Shown piece by piece: positions 9,582 through 17,813 of a stretch of DNA of 36,745 nucleotides. The stretch comes from Oceanicola sp. (lineage in GTDB: Bacteria; Pseudomonadota; Alphaproteobacteria; Rhodobacterales; Rhodobacteraceae), in the NCBI GenBank assembly GCA_022447275.1, contig JAKVBK010000030.1, positions 1-36,745 of the forward strand, read 5' to 3'. A program made the position numbers and the translations under genes. How positions within the stretch are numbered: position 1 is the stretch's first letter; each line of letters begins with the position of its first letter. The notes beneath the pieces were generated by a model. The model was given only the letters and a program-made list of their open reading frames with translations. It had not been told where the DNA came from and searched no databases.

Positions 9582-10304
9582 TCAGGTGGCAGGCGCGGTC
9601 ATTGCGGATGTACTTTCTGTGTCTGAGCGGGGGTCCAGCCATGTCCAATGGGCCGCCACATGGGCGTACAGGCGCATGGTATGATCCCGGCTGGCGCGTT
9701 CGGCTCTGTCCGGATCGCGCGCTTCCAAGGCATCCAAGATAGCCATGTGATCAGCCACCGAGCGTGAAGCGCGGTCATTTTCTGCCAAGGCGCGTCTGCG
9801 TACGGCATGCATGTGCACAAAAAGGCTGTCAGCCATCCGACTGAGTAGCGACACATTCGACATGCTCAAAACCATCTGGTGAAAAACCATGTTGGCTTCG
9901 GAATATTCTGATAAATCTGCCCTTTGTGCCGATGCAGAATGGGCCTCGGCATGAGCGCGCAGTTGGGCCAGTTCACTGTCACTGGCGTCGGTTGCCGCCA
10001 AGCGCGCAGCCATGGATTCCAATGCGGCCCACGCAACGATCATCTCCAGGATGTCTTCACGCGTTTTGCGCTCGATAAAGATGCCCTTGCGCGGCACCAC
10101 TGAAACAAAGCCTTCCTGCTCAAGCCGTGTCAGCGCTTCGCGCAATGGCGTGCGCGAAATGCCAAGCTGCTCAGCCACAGAGCGTTCATCGAGCTTCAGC
10201 TCCACGTCATCGCCGTAGATGTCCATCTCAATCAAGGCGGTGCGCAACACATGATAAATGTGGTCCTTGAGAGAGGGGGCAGTGGTGATCGGCTTCAGTT
10301 TCAT
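9582..10304 (-). CDS. GntR-family transcriptional regulator, FadR/FCD subfamily
   Basis: A 240-residue DNA-binding regulator. The N-terminal winged helix carries the GntR signature ([28 protein letters not shown], about residues 37-64), and the C-terminal all-helical FCD ligand domain fills the rest. It includes the Asp/His metal or acid-binding positions usual for FCD proteins (His in [19 protein letters not shown] and RDHTMRLY). The ATG at 10304 has AGAGG upstream; a start at 10352 would span the palindrome at 10319. It precedes frc by 47 bases on the same strand, so it probably represses its own operon in response to a small organic acid. Confidence 0.88.
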   Translation of the reverse strand: MKLKPITTAPSLKDHIYHVLRTALIEMDIYGDDVELKLDERSVAEQLGISRTPLREALTRLEQEGFVSVVPRKGIFIERKTREDILEMIVAWAALESMAARLAATDASDSELAQLRAHAEAHSASAQRADLSEYSEANMVFHQMVLSMSNVSLLSRMADSLFVHMHAVRRRALAENDRASRSVADHMAILDALEARDPDRAERASRDHTMRLYAHVAAHWTWLDPRSDTESTSAMTAPAT

Positions 10305-10318
10305 GGGCAGCGCCTCTT

Positions 10319-10328
10319 TGGTATACCA
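10319..10328. promoter_or_regulatory. candidate GntR operator, proximal
   Basis: The perfect 10-base palindrome TGGTATACCA lies 15 bases upstream of the gntR start, overlapping the likely 5' leader. It matches the TGG-N4-CCA form typical of FCD-type GntR sites. An additional half site, TATACCA, is at 10367-10373. Confidence 0.55.
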
Positions 10329-10427
10329 CATACCTAGCGCCTCTTTATGCAAATGAAAGGATAATTATACCAAATAAAACATATGGTTAGAATTTTTGAA
10401 AAGTCTTCCGCTGGAATCGAATATGCT

Positions 10428-10437
10428 TGGCATACCA
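10428..10437. promoter_or_regulatory. candidate GntR operator, distal
   Basis: TGGCATACCA, differing by one base from the palindrome at 10319, lies 124 bases upstream of the gntR start. Two matching sites in one AT-rich promoter region suggest autoregulation, possibly with looping. Confidence 0.5.
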
Positions 10438-10553
10438 GAATCCAAATCCCCGGGCACATCATGCAGGCTGGCACAGTAAACGTACCGCAGCAGACAACCT
10501 GCCGCGGCGCATTTTAGATTCACAACACGAGGATCAGCGCTGTGTGGCCATGC

Positions 10554-11657
10554 TCACTCCAACACGGCGAGCGGCGTGCCCATAGCATCGAGATCCGGCT
10601 CGACGCCAAGCCCCGCTTGCACCGGCGCCGCGATCATGCCTGAACGACGGGCTGGCCCGTATCGATCCAGACGCGGTGTGAGCTGTCCCGCAAGGTCTTG
10701 CGTATAAAGCATCATGTTTGAGGGCGTGGACGCGGCCACTTGCAAAACGGCTGATGCCCCAACATCGGAGCTTGCAATATCCTCAAAAGACATCGGCACC
10801 CCAAGCAGCAGGCAAAGATCCCGCATCTGCCGCATCTGTGTGATGCCACCAAGGCGAGAGAGTTTGAGGGTGGCTGCATCCAGCACACCGGCTTGATGGG
10901 CTGCCAGCACGTCGCCTGGCCCGCGCAGGCTTTCATCCAGTTTCATCACCTGCCCAGAGGCCAGGCGGACCGCTGCACATTCCTCGATGGTTGCACAGGG
11001 CTGTTCAAGGATAAGATCCAACCCGGCGGTTTCTCGCGCCGTCCGGATCGCTGACACCCTGTCCCCACGTCCAGCCCAGTCGCCAATGATTGTCGCCTTA
11101 CGGCCGACAGTTTCGCGCAAAGCGACCAGCCTGTCTGCATCCCTGCCCCAATCCTGATCATGCCCAAGCGCAACACGGAAAACACGCACCCCGCCCGACA
11201 GTGACAACTTGGCCATCTCAACCACTTCGTCGGCCGCCATTGCCCCGATTTCCTGGCAGATGGGTAAGCCAACCGTCCGGCGGCCACCCAGCAATGTGTG
11301 AACGGCCATACCAGCTTGTTTACCGTGGATATCCCAAACAGCCATATCGATAGCTGCTTTCGCTTCATTGTGCCCGGGCAAAGCGCGATCCAATGTGTCG
11401 AAAAATGCTTCCGGACCGCTTGGGTCAGCGCCCAAAATCTTTTCGGACAACTCAGCAATGGCCGGCGCAATACCATCGACGAAAACCGGCCCTGCTCCGG
11501 GCAACGGACAAATTTCGCCCCAGCCCACCTGTCCATCCGTTGTGCTGAGCGCCACAACGATGCTTGTTGTTTCTATGCCTTGACCCGTCCGCTGGTTTAC
11601 GCTGGTTTGCAGTGTTGCAAGGGGCACATGCCAAATCGTGATACTGTTTATGGCCAT
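10554..11657 (-). CDS. enolase-superfamily (mandelate racemase/muconate lactonizing) protein with altered active site
   Basis: A 367-residue protein with the capping domain and TIM barrel of the MR/MLE family. The three metal ligands are in place: Asp193 (IIGDW), Glu218 (ILEQP) and Asp241 (KLDES). The second-side lysine Lys265 (AATLKLSRLGG) is also present, as in racemases and epimerases of this family such as hydroxyproline-betaine epimerase. The first-side Lys-x-Lys motif, however, reads Arg161-Val-Ala163, so the usual proton-abstracting lysine is missing. The codons were checked (CGT, GTT, GCG), so this is not a frame error. It may perform a one-sided reaction such as dehydration or cycloisomerisation, or be catalytically altered. 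It sits 249 bases upstream of gntR on the same strand. Start 11657 gives the canonical N terminus. Confidence 0.82.
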   Translation of the reverse strand: MAINSITIWHVPLATLQTSVNQRTGQGIETTSIVVALSTTDGQVGWGEICPLPGAGPVFVDGIAPAIAELSEKILGADPSGPEAFFDTLDRALPGHNEAKAAIDMAVWDIHGKQAGMAVHTLLGGRRTVGLPICQEIGAMAADEVVEMAKLSLSGGVRVFRVALGHDQDWGRDADRLVALRETVGRKATIIGDWAGRGDRVSAIRTARETAGLDLILEQPCATIEECAAVRLASGQVMKLDESLRGPGDVLAAHQAGVLDAATLKLSRLGGITQMRQMRDLCLLLGVPMSFEDIASSDVGASAVLQVAASTPSNMMLYTQDLAGQLTPRLDRYGPARRSGMIAAPVQAGLGVEPDLDAMGTPLAVLE

Positions 11658-11809
11658 AGGGCTGAAAGGTCCTGTCTTGGGTGCGCAAGGGACGCGCGAT
11701 CGCAATATGTGGCCGAGTTATGCATCACACAGCGGACCGCGTCACCCACCTGAATCAATGATCGGTCGCTGGCGTGTCACAATCGCTGCAATCTTACTGT
11801 GATGAAACG

Positions 11810-11892
11810 TACGGGCGGCCGGACTTGAACCGGCACGGCCTTTCGGCCCAAGCATTTTAAGTGCCATGCGTCTACCATTCCGCCACGCCCGC
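11810..11892 (-). tRNA. tRNA-Leu (UAA anticodon)
   Basis: A full class II cloverleaf can be folded: 7-base acceptor stem (GCGGGCG with CGCCCGT, G-U at the end), D-arm with GGAATGGTAGACGC, anticodon loop CTTAAAA with anticodon TAA (complement of 11857-11859), a variable arm GGCCGAAAGGCC-like, and a T-arm with GGTTCAAGTCC. The discriminator base is A and no CCA is encoded. It decodes UUA and UUG. Confidence 0.95.
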
Positions 11893-11952
11893 GACGTGGT
11901 GCGAACCTAGCTCCGGCAGTTGAGAACTACAAGGCGAACAGATACAATTCCT

Positions 11953-12501
11953 CTAGAGATCGTCGCGCGGCACGTCTCGCAGATAGGCCCGCTCCGAGAG
12001 CCAAGGATTGAGGGCCAAAGCCTCTCTCAAAACTTTCTGGCCCTGCGCCTCTTCGCCCATGAACAAAAGCGTCAAAGCTTTGCCCGACAGGGCGGCAACA
12101 TGGACAGGGTTCAACTCCAAAGCCTTGTCGAGATCGACGAGCGCCTTCGGGTAGTCTTCCCTCAAGAAATTCACAAAAGCGCGCTGGTTCCAGCCTTCCG
12201 CGTAGTTAGGGCAGTACTCGATCAGAGCGGTGAATGCCGCCTCCGCCCCGGCAAAATCAAACTGGCTGCGACGGGTCATACCGTTATCGAGGTAATCCTG
12301 CGCCAACGCATCCGGCGCGATCGTCCAAAGTTGCCACATCTTGTTGCTGATTGCGGCGGCGCTGCGCTCATCAGGTGCATCACGCACATCGTTCAGCAGC
12401 ATCGCAATGTCAGACGTGACATCCTTGGCGGGCGGACAGGTTTCCGCGTGGCCCGCAAGAGGAGCCACAAGACACAGCACATTGAGGATCAGGTGTTTCA
12501 T
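11953..12501 (-). CDS. periplasmic tetratricopeptide-repeat protein
   Basis: A 182-residue protein with a Sec signal peptide (cleavage likely after GHA, residue 18), followed by a helical region and about three TPR units between residues 76 and 175. The clearest are DFAGAEAAFTALIEYCPNY, DYPKALVDLDKALELNP and QGQKVLREALALNP. Such proteins act as binding scaffolds in the periplasm; a partner cannot be named. It is divergent from the rhomboid gene and lies next to the tRNA on the same strand. Confidence 0.8.
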   Translation of the reverse strand: MKHLILNVLCLVAPLAGHAETCPPAKDVTSDIAMLLNDVRDAPDERSAAAISNKMWQLWTIAPDALAQDYLDNGMTRRSQFDFAGAEAAFTALIEYCPNYAEGWNQRAFVNFLREDYPKALVDLDKALELNPVHVAALSGKALTLLFMGEEAQGQKVLREALALNPWLSERAYLRDVPRDDL

Positions 12502-12637
12502 AGCGCAGAGTGGGCCATAAGCCGCCCGCCCCGGTCAACAGGCAGCGTGATCAAGAGACTGTGCGCAGACCGCACTTGACCTGTTTCAGCAGCAGCGGGG
12601 CTTGACGTTCCTATCCCACCATACCCAACTGATTGAC

Positions 12638-13372
12638 ATGTTCCCGATCCGTGACCACAACCCATCCGGCAAGACACCCTATGTGACGTGGGCCCTTATC
12701 GCCCTGAACATCCTTGTTTTTTTCAGCTACGCAGGGATGTTTGAGAACGAGCGGGCCATTGGCCAGTTCTTCTCCGATTACGCTCTGACCCCGGCCGTAA
12801 GCCTGCCCCACACCTATGTGACGTCCTTGTTTTTGCATGCCGGGTTTATGCATATCGCCGGCAACATGTTGTTTCTGTTTATTTTTGGCGACAACATGGA
12901 AGATGAGATGGGCCATGGGCGATTTCTGCTCTTTTACCTCGTGTGCGGCATCGGGGCGAGCGCGGCGCATGTCATCGCGGCCCCCAATTCAGATATCCCG
13001 CTGGTCGGCGCCTCTGGTGCGATTGCCGGTGTGATGGGGGGCTATCTTTTGATGTTCCCAAAGGCCCGTGTAGACGTGCTGCTGATCCTCGTGATCTTCT
13101 TCAAAGTCATCCCGGTGCCCGCTTGGATCATGCTGGCCTTCTGGTTTGGGTTACAGCTTTTCAATGGCTTGGGGACGGCTGCCGACGCAGCCGGAGTGGC
13201 CTACTGGGCCCATGCGGGCGGCTTTGTCCTGGGGCTTATCCTGACGATCCCGGTTTGGATGCGGCGCGGCGGAACAGCGTTTTGGCAAAGAACCGATGGC
13301 TTGCCGCCGCATCCAGAACATCGTTATCGCTATGTGCGCAGCACCGTCCCAGAGGTGCGACGCAAGCGTTAA
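12638..13372 (+). CDS. rhomboid-family intramembrane serine protease
   Basis: A 244-residue inner-membrane protease with six to seven helices. The catalytic pair is visible: Ser126 in the GASGAIAGV motif and His192 in WAHAGGF. The oxyanion-side motif HAGFMHIAGNM (His68, His72, Asn76) is also intact, so the enzyme should be active and cleave transmembrane segments of other proteins. The ATG at 12638 gives the family-typical MFPIRDHNPSGKTPYVTW start. A TTG at 12602 is an alternative with a G-rich site upstream, but it adds twelve unconserved residues. The tail is polar and basic. It converges with the inositol monophosphatase gene. Confidence 0.92.
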   Translation: MFPIRDHNPSGKTPYVTWALIALNILVFFSYAGMFENERAIGQFFSDYALTPAVSLPHTYVTSLFLHAGFMHIAGNMLFLFIFGDNMEDEMGHGRFLLFYLVCGIGASAAHVIAAPNSDIPLVGASGAIAGVMGGYLLMFPKARVDVLLILVIFFKVIPVPAWIMLAFWFGLQLFNGLGTAADAAGVAYWAHAGGFVLGLILTIPVWMRRGGTAFWQRTDGLPPHPEHRYRYVRSTVPEVRRKR

Positions 13373-13387
13373 CCCGAACTGGCGACC

Positions 13388-14185
13388 TCAGCTCTCAGGA
13401 CGTTCGCGCACCAGCTTTGAGAACGGTTCAAACATCGCGCCAGAAGCAGCAAGGACAGAGCCTGTCTCCATCAGGTTTTGGGTCTCGCGAAGGGGCTCCA
13501 CAAATCCACCTGCCTCACGCACGATGACAACCCCGGCTGCAAAGTCCCATGCCTTGAGACCACGCTCCCAGTAGCCGTCATACCGGCCAGCAGCCACATA
13601 GGCCATGTCGAGCGCAGCAGAGCCAAATCGCCGAACCCCAGCGCAGACGGGCAAAACACGGCCCAAATCCTGCAACACCGCTGGAAGATAGGGCTTGTTG
13701 GCAAAAGGCAGACCGGTCGCAAAAACGGCCTCGATCATAGACGTCCGGCCAGACACGCGCAGACGGGATTCGTTCATCCAGGCACCCTGCCCTTTTTCGG
13801 CGAAGAAGGTTTCATCCTTGGCCGGATCGTGGATCACACCGGCAACGATTTCCCCTTTATGCTCAAGCGCAATGGATACCGCGAAATGCGGCATGCCATG
13901 CAGGAAGTTGGTGGTGCCGTCCAAAGGATCAACGATCCAACGCCGCGTCGGATCCTCGCCCGCTTCTTCCGGGCTTTCCTCAGCCATCCAGCCATAGGTT
14001 GGCCGTGCTCCGCGCAGTTCTTCGCGCAGGATTTTTTCGGCGGCCAGGTCAGCGCGAGAGACGAAATCGCCCGGCGCCTTGGAGCCAACCTGCAAATTTT
14101 CGACTTCCCGAAAATCTTTGGCAAGAGACCGGCCCGCCTTGCGGGCTGCCTTGAGCATCAAGTTCAGATTGGCGCTGCCTTGCAT
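13388..14185 (-). CDS. suhB: inositol-1-monophosphatase family protein
   Basis: A 265-residue magnesium-dependent phosphatase. The metal sites are Glu70 (AEE), Asp86 and Asp89 in WIVDPLDGTTNF, and Asp214 in AWDFAAG, all as in SuhB and IMPase. It should hydrolyse inositol-1-phosphate or related sugar phosphates; E. coli SuhB also acts in rRNA transcription, which may or may not apply here. The ATG at 14185 has AAGGAGG seven bases before it. Length is normal. It is transcribed toward rhomboid, with 15 bases between the stops. Confidence 0.92.
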   Translation of the reverse strand: MQGSANLNLMLKAARKAGRSLAKDFREVENLQVGSKAPGDFVSRADLAAEKILREELRGARPTYGWMAEESPEEAGEDPTRRWIVDPLDGTTNFLHGMPHFAVSIALEHKGEIVAGVIHDPAKDETFFAEKGQGAWMNESRLRVSGRTSMIEAVFATGLPFANKPYLPAVLQDLGRVLPVCAGVRRFGSAALDMAYVAAGRYDGYWERGLKAWDFAAGVVIVREAGGFVEPLRETQNLMETGSVLAASGAMFEPFSKLVRERPES

Positions 14186-14297
14186 TTTGGCCTCCTTGCC
14201 ACGTTGAGAGCGCCCCGATAGCAACAGATTGGCGCCAAGGAAAGGGGCGCCGCTCTCGTGATGGGAAAAACTACGCCATTCTCCCTTGCAAATATGT

Positions 14298-15212
14298 TCA
14301 CTCTGCCGCTGCGCGCTGCAATTTCATCGGTTCCGTCCGGGCGAGTTTCAGAACATTCGCCATATATGGCAAAGCAGCTTCGTCGGTGCGCACGGCCGCA
14401 TAGAGGCGCTTGGTCACGCCAGACTTGGTCAAGGGTCGGGTGACATAGTCCGAATTATAGCGCACCTCTCGCACCACCCAGTCCGGCAAGACAGCAACGC
14501 CCCGGTTCGATGCGACCAGCAGCAAAATCACCGCTGTCAGTTCAACTTGGCGCAATGTAGCAGGCTCTACCCCAGCGGGTCCGAGAAGCGCCGTGAACAC
14601 ATCCAGCCGTTCGCGGGCAACAGGATAGGTGATCAGGGTTTCCCCAACGAAATCCTCTGCCTTAACGTAGCTTTTCGCGGCAAGTGGGTGCCGGGACGAG
14701 GCAACAAAGACGGGAGCGTAATCAAAGAGCGGGATGAAGGTTATACCCGGCAAATCCTCAGGGTCTGAGGAAATCACAAGATCCAGCTGCTCTCGCTCAA
14801 GCGCGGGAAGCGCGTCAAAGGCAAGGCCAGGCCGAATATCCACATCAACCTCAGGCCAGGCTTTGCGGAATTGCTCCAGCACCGGGAACAGCCATTCGAA
14901 ACAGGCATGACATTCAATCGCGATGTGCAACCGCCCGGACTTGCCGGAACGCAACCCCTCGAACTCTGCCTCAAGCGCGGCCATCTCTGGCAAGATGCGT
15001 TGGGCAGCACTGAGCAGCCGGTGGCCGGCAGCAGACAGCTTCAGAGGCTTTGAGCGGCGCACGAACAATTCCACCCCGGCCTGATCCTCCAATCCTTTGA
15101 TCTGATGAGACAAGGCCGATTGGGTGATGTTCAAAAGATCCGCTGCGCGGGCCAGCCCACCAGCTTCATGGATCGCCTGAATCGAACGCAGATGACGGAA
15201 CTCGATATGCAT
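14298..15212 (-). CDS. metR: LysR-family regulator, MetR-like
   Basis: A 304-residue LysR-type regulator: winged helix-turn-helix in the first 65 residues (FRHLRSIQAIHEAGGLARAADLLNITQSALSHQIKGLE), then the two-lobed effector domain. It is called MetR because it is similar in the N-terminal domain (MHIEFRHLRSIQAI) and is divergent from metF with a 95-base shared region. MetR proteins activate methionine genes with homocysteine as co-inducer. The ATG at 15212 has GAGG upstream; in-frame sequence to 15323 overlaps metF and is not used. Confidence 0.87.
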   Translation of the reverse strand: MHIEFRHLRSIQAIHEAGGLARAADLLNITQSALSHQIKGLEDQAGVELFVRRSKPLKLSAAGHRLLSAAQRILPEMAALEAEFEGLRSGKSGRLHIAIECHACFEWLFPVLEQFRKAWPEVDVDIRPGLAFDALPALEREQLDLVISSDPEDLPGITFIPLFDYAPVFVASSRHPLAAKSYVKAEDFVGETLITYPVARERLDVFTALLGPAGVEPATLRQVELTAVILLLVASNRGVAVLPDWVVREVRYNSDYVTRPLTKSGVTKRLYAAVRTDEAALPYMANVLKLARTEPMKLQRAAAE

Positions 15213-15260
15213 ACAAACCTCATGTTTGTGATGAGAATTATGAGTTTGGCTTGATAATAG
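15213..15260. promoter_or_regulatory. metR-metF divergent promoter region with LysR-type inverted repeats
   Basis: Within the shared region, CTCAT (15219-15223) and ATGAG (15231-15235) form an inverted repeat around a 7-base spacer. ATGAG recurs just downstream, and TTAT/ATAA arms surround GAGTTTGGCTTG shortly after. These are reasonable MetR contact sites by position; the exact consensus is not matched. Confidence 0.45.
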
Positions 15261-15307
15261 ACTGCGGGCATACAGGGGGCCAACCCAGAAAACCGCAGGA
15301 TGCTCAG

Positions 15308-16177
15308 ATGCCCAGGCCCCCAAAGCTCAGCTTTGAATTCTTTCCGCCCCGATCCGTCGACGCAAGCTTTCGCCTGTGGGATGCAGTGAAAGGCCTCGCG
15401 CCGCTGGGACCAGAGTTTGTATCCGTCACCTACGGCGCCGGGGGCACGACGCGGAAACTGACACAGGAAGCCGCCTGTGCAATTGGCGGGCGCACCGGGC
15501 TCGACGTTGCAGCGCATCTGACCTGCGTAGAAGCAACGCGCGCAGAAACCCTATCTGTCGCCCAGAGCTACCTAGACGCCGGCATCAACAGATTGGTTGC
15601 CCTGCGCGGCGATCCACCCAAGACGGTTACCAACTTCACCCCCCATCCTGACGGCTTCGCCTCCTCCGTCGAATTGGTGTCCGGGCTACGGGAGTTGGCC
15701 GATTTCGAAATTTGGGTCGGTGCTTATCCTGACACCCATCCCGAAGCTGCCTCTGCAGGGGCCGACATCGACTGGCTTAAACGAAAGCTCGATGCCGGCG
15801 CCCACGGCGCCATCACCCAGTTTTTCTTTGACGCAGACACGTTCTTCCGGTTTCGCGACCGCTGCTGTGCAGCGGGCATAACCGCCCCGATCATCCCCGG
15901 CCTGATGCCAATCGAAAATTGGCGCAAGGCCCGCAACTTTGCCCAGAGATGCGGTGCCAACATACCCGCAGAACTGGATCAGGCTTTTGAAACCGCGATC
16001 CGGGATGATCGTCATGATTTGCTGGCCATTGCACAGGCCACAGAACTGGCCAGCGCCCTCGTCGACGCGGGCGTCGAGCATTTGCATTTCTACACGCTCA
16101 ACCGGTTTGAATTAACGCGGGATGTAGCCATCGCTCTTGGGGCCCCTTACCCACAGCCGCTGCGCAATGTTGCCTGA
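15308..16177 (+). CDS. metF: methylenetetrahydrofolate reductase
   Basis: A 289-residue FAD enzyme that reduces 5,10-methylene-THF to 5-methyl-THF for methionine synthesis. The TIM-barrel signatures are clear: LSFEFFPPRS with the catalytic Glu near residue 9, FVSVTYGAGGTTR, AHLTCVEAT, RLVALRGDPP, and DAGAHGAITQFFFD. The end FYTLNRFELTRDVAIALG is also typical. The ATG at 15308 follows an AGGA site; the upstream frame to 15251 lies in the metR operator region. It is divergent from metR, in agreement with co-regulation. Confidence 0.95.
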   Translation: MPRPPKLSFEFFPPRSVDASFRLWDAVKGLAPLGPEFVSVTYGAGGTTRKLTQEAACAIGGRTGLDVAAHLTCVEATRAETLSVAQSYLDAGINRLVALRGDPPKTVTNFTPHPDGFASSVELVSGLRELADFEIWVGAYPDTHPEAASAGADIDWLKRKLDAGAHGAITQFFFDADTFFRFRDRCCAAGITAPIIPGLMPIENWRKARNFAQRCGANIPAELDQAFETAIRDDRHDLLAIAQATELASALVDAGVEHLHFYTLNRFELTRDVAIALGAPYPQPLRNVA

Positions 16178-16226
16178 GGGCCCTCTTGCGCTGGACCGTG
16201 CCTGCCGCGAGGCCTAGCTTCCCGGT

Positions 16227-16691
16227 ATGATACAGACATCTCCCGCGACCCGCGAAACACTCATGTCCATGTCTGGCCTCGCCTTTCTAGAGGCCATTCT
16301 CGATGGACAAATCCCTGCTGCCAGCATCGGCCCAACAATGGGCTTTCACCTCAGCCATGTGGCCCAAGGCAGCGCAACCTTCGAAGGCAGCCCGCGCGAT
16401 CATGTCACCAACCCAATGGGCACCGTGCATGGCGGCTGGTACGGAACCATTCTTGACAGCGCGATGGGCTGCGCCGTGATGACAACCCTGCCTGCAGGTG
16501 CGCTTTACACCACGTTGGAATACAAGGTGAATATCATCAAACCTATCCCCCTTGGCACCGTGGTTTTAGCCTCGGCCCATGTGCAGCATGCCGGGCGCTC
16601 GACGGCAATTGCCAACGGCGAATTGCGCGGGAAAGACGACGAGAAACTTTACGCAACCGCCTCGACAACCTGCATCATCATGAAGGGATGA
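16227..16691 (+). CDS. PaaI-type hotdog thioesterase
   Basis: A 154-residue single hotdog-fold acyl-CoA thioesterase. The active-site helix reads NPMGTVHGGWYGTILDSAMGCAV (about 62-84), with the HGG turn and the Asp on the following helix, as in PaaI/YbgC-like thioesterases. It is expected to hydrolyse an acyl- or aryl-CoA; no catabolic genes for phenylacetate are near. The start is uncertain: ATG 16227 has no clear ribosome site, and in-frame ATGs at 16263 and 16269 would give proteins of 142 or 140 residues. It stands alone after metF and converges with the DUF2235 gene. Confidence 0.85.
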   Translation: MIQTSPATRETLMSMSGLAFLEAILDGQIPAASIGPTMGFHLSHVAQGSATFEGSPRDHVTNPMGTVHGGWYGTILDSAMGCAVMTTLPAGALYTTLEYKVNIIKPIPLGTVVLASAHVQHAGRSTAIANGELRGKDDEKLYATASTTCIIMKG

Positions 16692-16700
16692 GCACAGATC

Positions 16701-17813
16701 TCACGCCGGTGATTTCCGTTCCAATTCCAGCTCTGGAGCGGCAGCTTCCCTGATATGCACAGACGGGTGCATCTGCTCAGATTTGTCCCGGCCGACCACG
16801 CGCCTTGACCGAAACAGAAACAGCCGCGCCCATCCCCTGTAGGCGCCGATAGAGGGCGCTTTTGGATCCTGCGGAAACCCTTTCTGCCAAAGATCCGGCA
16901 GGGGCAACCCAAGGGCCTCAGCCTTTTCGAGCATCCACGTCAGAGGGATATTTGATAGAGGCCGACAGGCGCTCTGGCCATCGATCTGGCCCCCAATATC
17001 TCCGTGAACGCCGGCGAACCACATTTGCTGCATATCCCCGACCCAGCCGTCTGGGCATGTCCACATTTCTGGCGCGAACGCTCTTCGCGTCTCGTCCAAG
17101 GCCAGCGCATGATACCCGTGCTCCACCACGCTTGAGAGGTGATCGCTGTGAAAGGCATGGGTCGGGGCGCTCAAACGCCAGATCACAGGCGCGCGGATGC
17201 CAAGCGCTTTCACCGTATCCCAGACACCAATCATTCGGATCGACACCGGCTTGTGACAATACCGGGCGCTGAACTGGGCCGCAGCATCTGTGTCCGGACC
17301 GAAACGATAGTGCCGATAGGCCTGTGTGATCAGACGTTCCGTAGCGCATCGCGATCGGATCAACCCGATCTGGTCGATCACGCCCGCAAGCGAGCGGACG
17401 GCAAATGCGCCGCGCGAATAGCCCATTAGAAAAATTTGGTCCCCCGGTCGGTAGCGCGATGCCAAGAAGCCATAGGCCCGCGCGATTTGCCGGTTTATGC
17501 CGCGCCCCGTCAGCACGTCTCTTGCGCTGCGCCAACTTTGCCACTGCAGCCCCGGTTCATAAAACACTGACAGGCTGGCAGAGGGCTTATCCCTACTCAA
17601 CAATTGATAGGTAAGGCCCGCGTTGGAAATATAGTTCGGTTCGAGAGAAGAGCGGGTACCATCCAGGATCACCACCAGTGTCCTTGGCTTGCGGGCAGGT
17701 GACCAAAGATTTGCATCCGCAAGTGTTTCCGCCGTAACGGCGCGTCCCTTGTGCAGGGCGCGCCGCCGTTTTCTCAGGCGCGCCCGTGCTCGAAACGCGT
17801 CACTCCGCTGCAA
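16701..17813 (-). CDS. DUF2235 alpha/beta-hydrolase domain protein
   Basis: A 370-residue protein with the DUF2235 domain, an alpha/beta-hydrolase family that includes type VI secretion phospholipase effectors and many uncharacterised proteins. Visible landmarks are ILDGT (Asp51), the nucleophile elbow GYSRG (Ser133), GVWDTVKALG, and WFAGVHGDIGG with the likely catalytic His270/Asp272 region. The N-terminal 40 residues are strongly basic. No signal peptide and no type VI genes are nearby, so a toxin role is not supported. The start overlaps the 3' end of the CoxL-like gene by 14 bases, suggesting translational coupling. Confidence 0.82.
   Translation of the reverse strand: MQRSDAFRARARLRKRRRALHKGRAVTAETLADANLWSPARKPRTLVVILDGTRSSLEPNYISNAGLTYQLLSRDKPSASLSVFYEPGLQWQSWRSARDVLTGRGINRQIARAYGFLASRYRPGDQIFLMGYSRGAFAVRSLAGVIDQIGLIRSRCATERLITQAYRHYRFGPDTDAAAQFSARYCHKPVSIRMIGVWDTVKALGIRAPVIWRLSAPTHAFHSDHLSSVVEHGYHALALDETRRAFAPEMWTCPDGWVGDMQQMWFAGVHGDIGGQIDGQSACRPLSNIPLTWMLEKAEALGLPLPDLWQKGFPQDPKAPSIGAYRGWARLFLFRSRRVVGRDKSEQMHPSVHIREAAAPELELERKSPA

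Noticed and set aside
15213-15307. SAM riboswitch before metF
   Set aside because: The 95-base gap with metR shows no recognisable SAM-II-type fold, only short inverted repeats.
16701-17813. Type VI secretion effector
   Set aside because: DUF2235 is found in such effectors, but there is no VgrG, Hcp, immunity gene or signal nearby.
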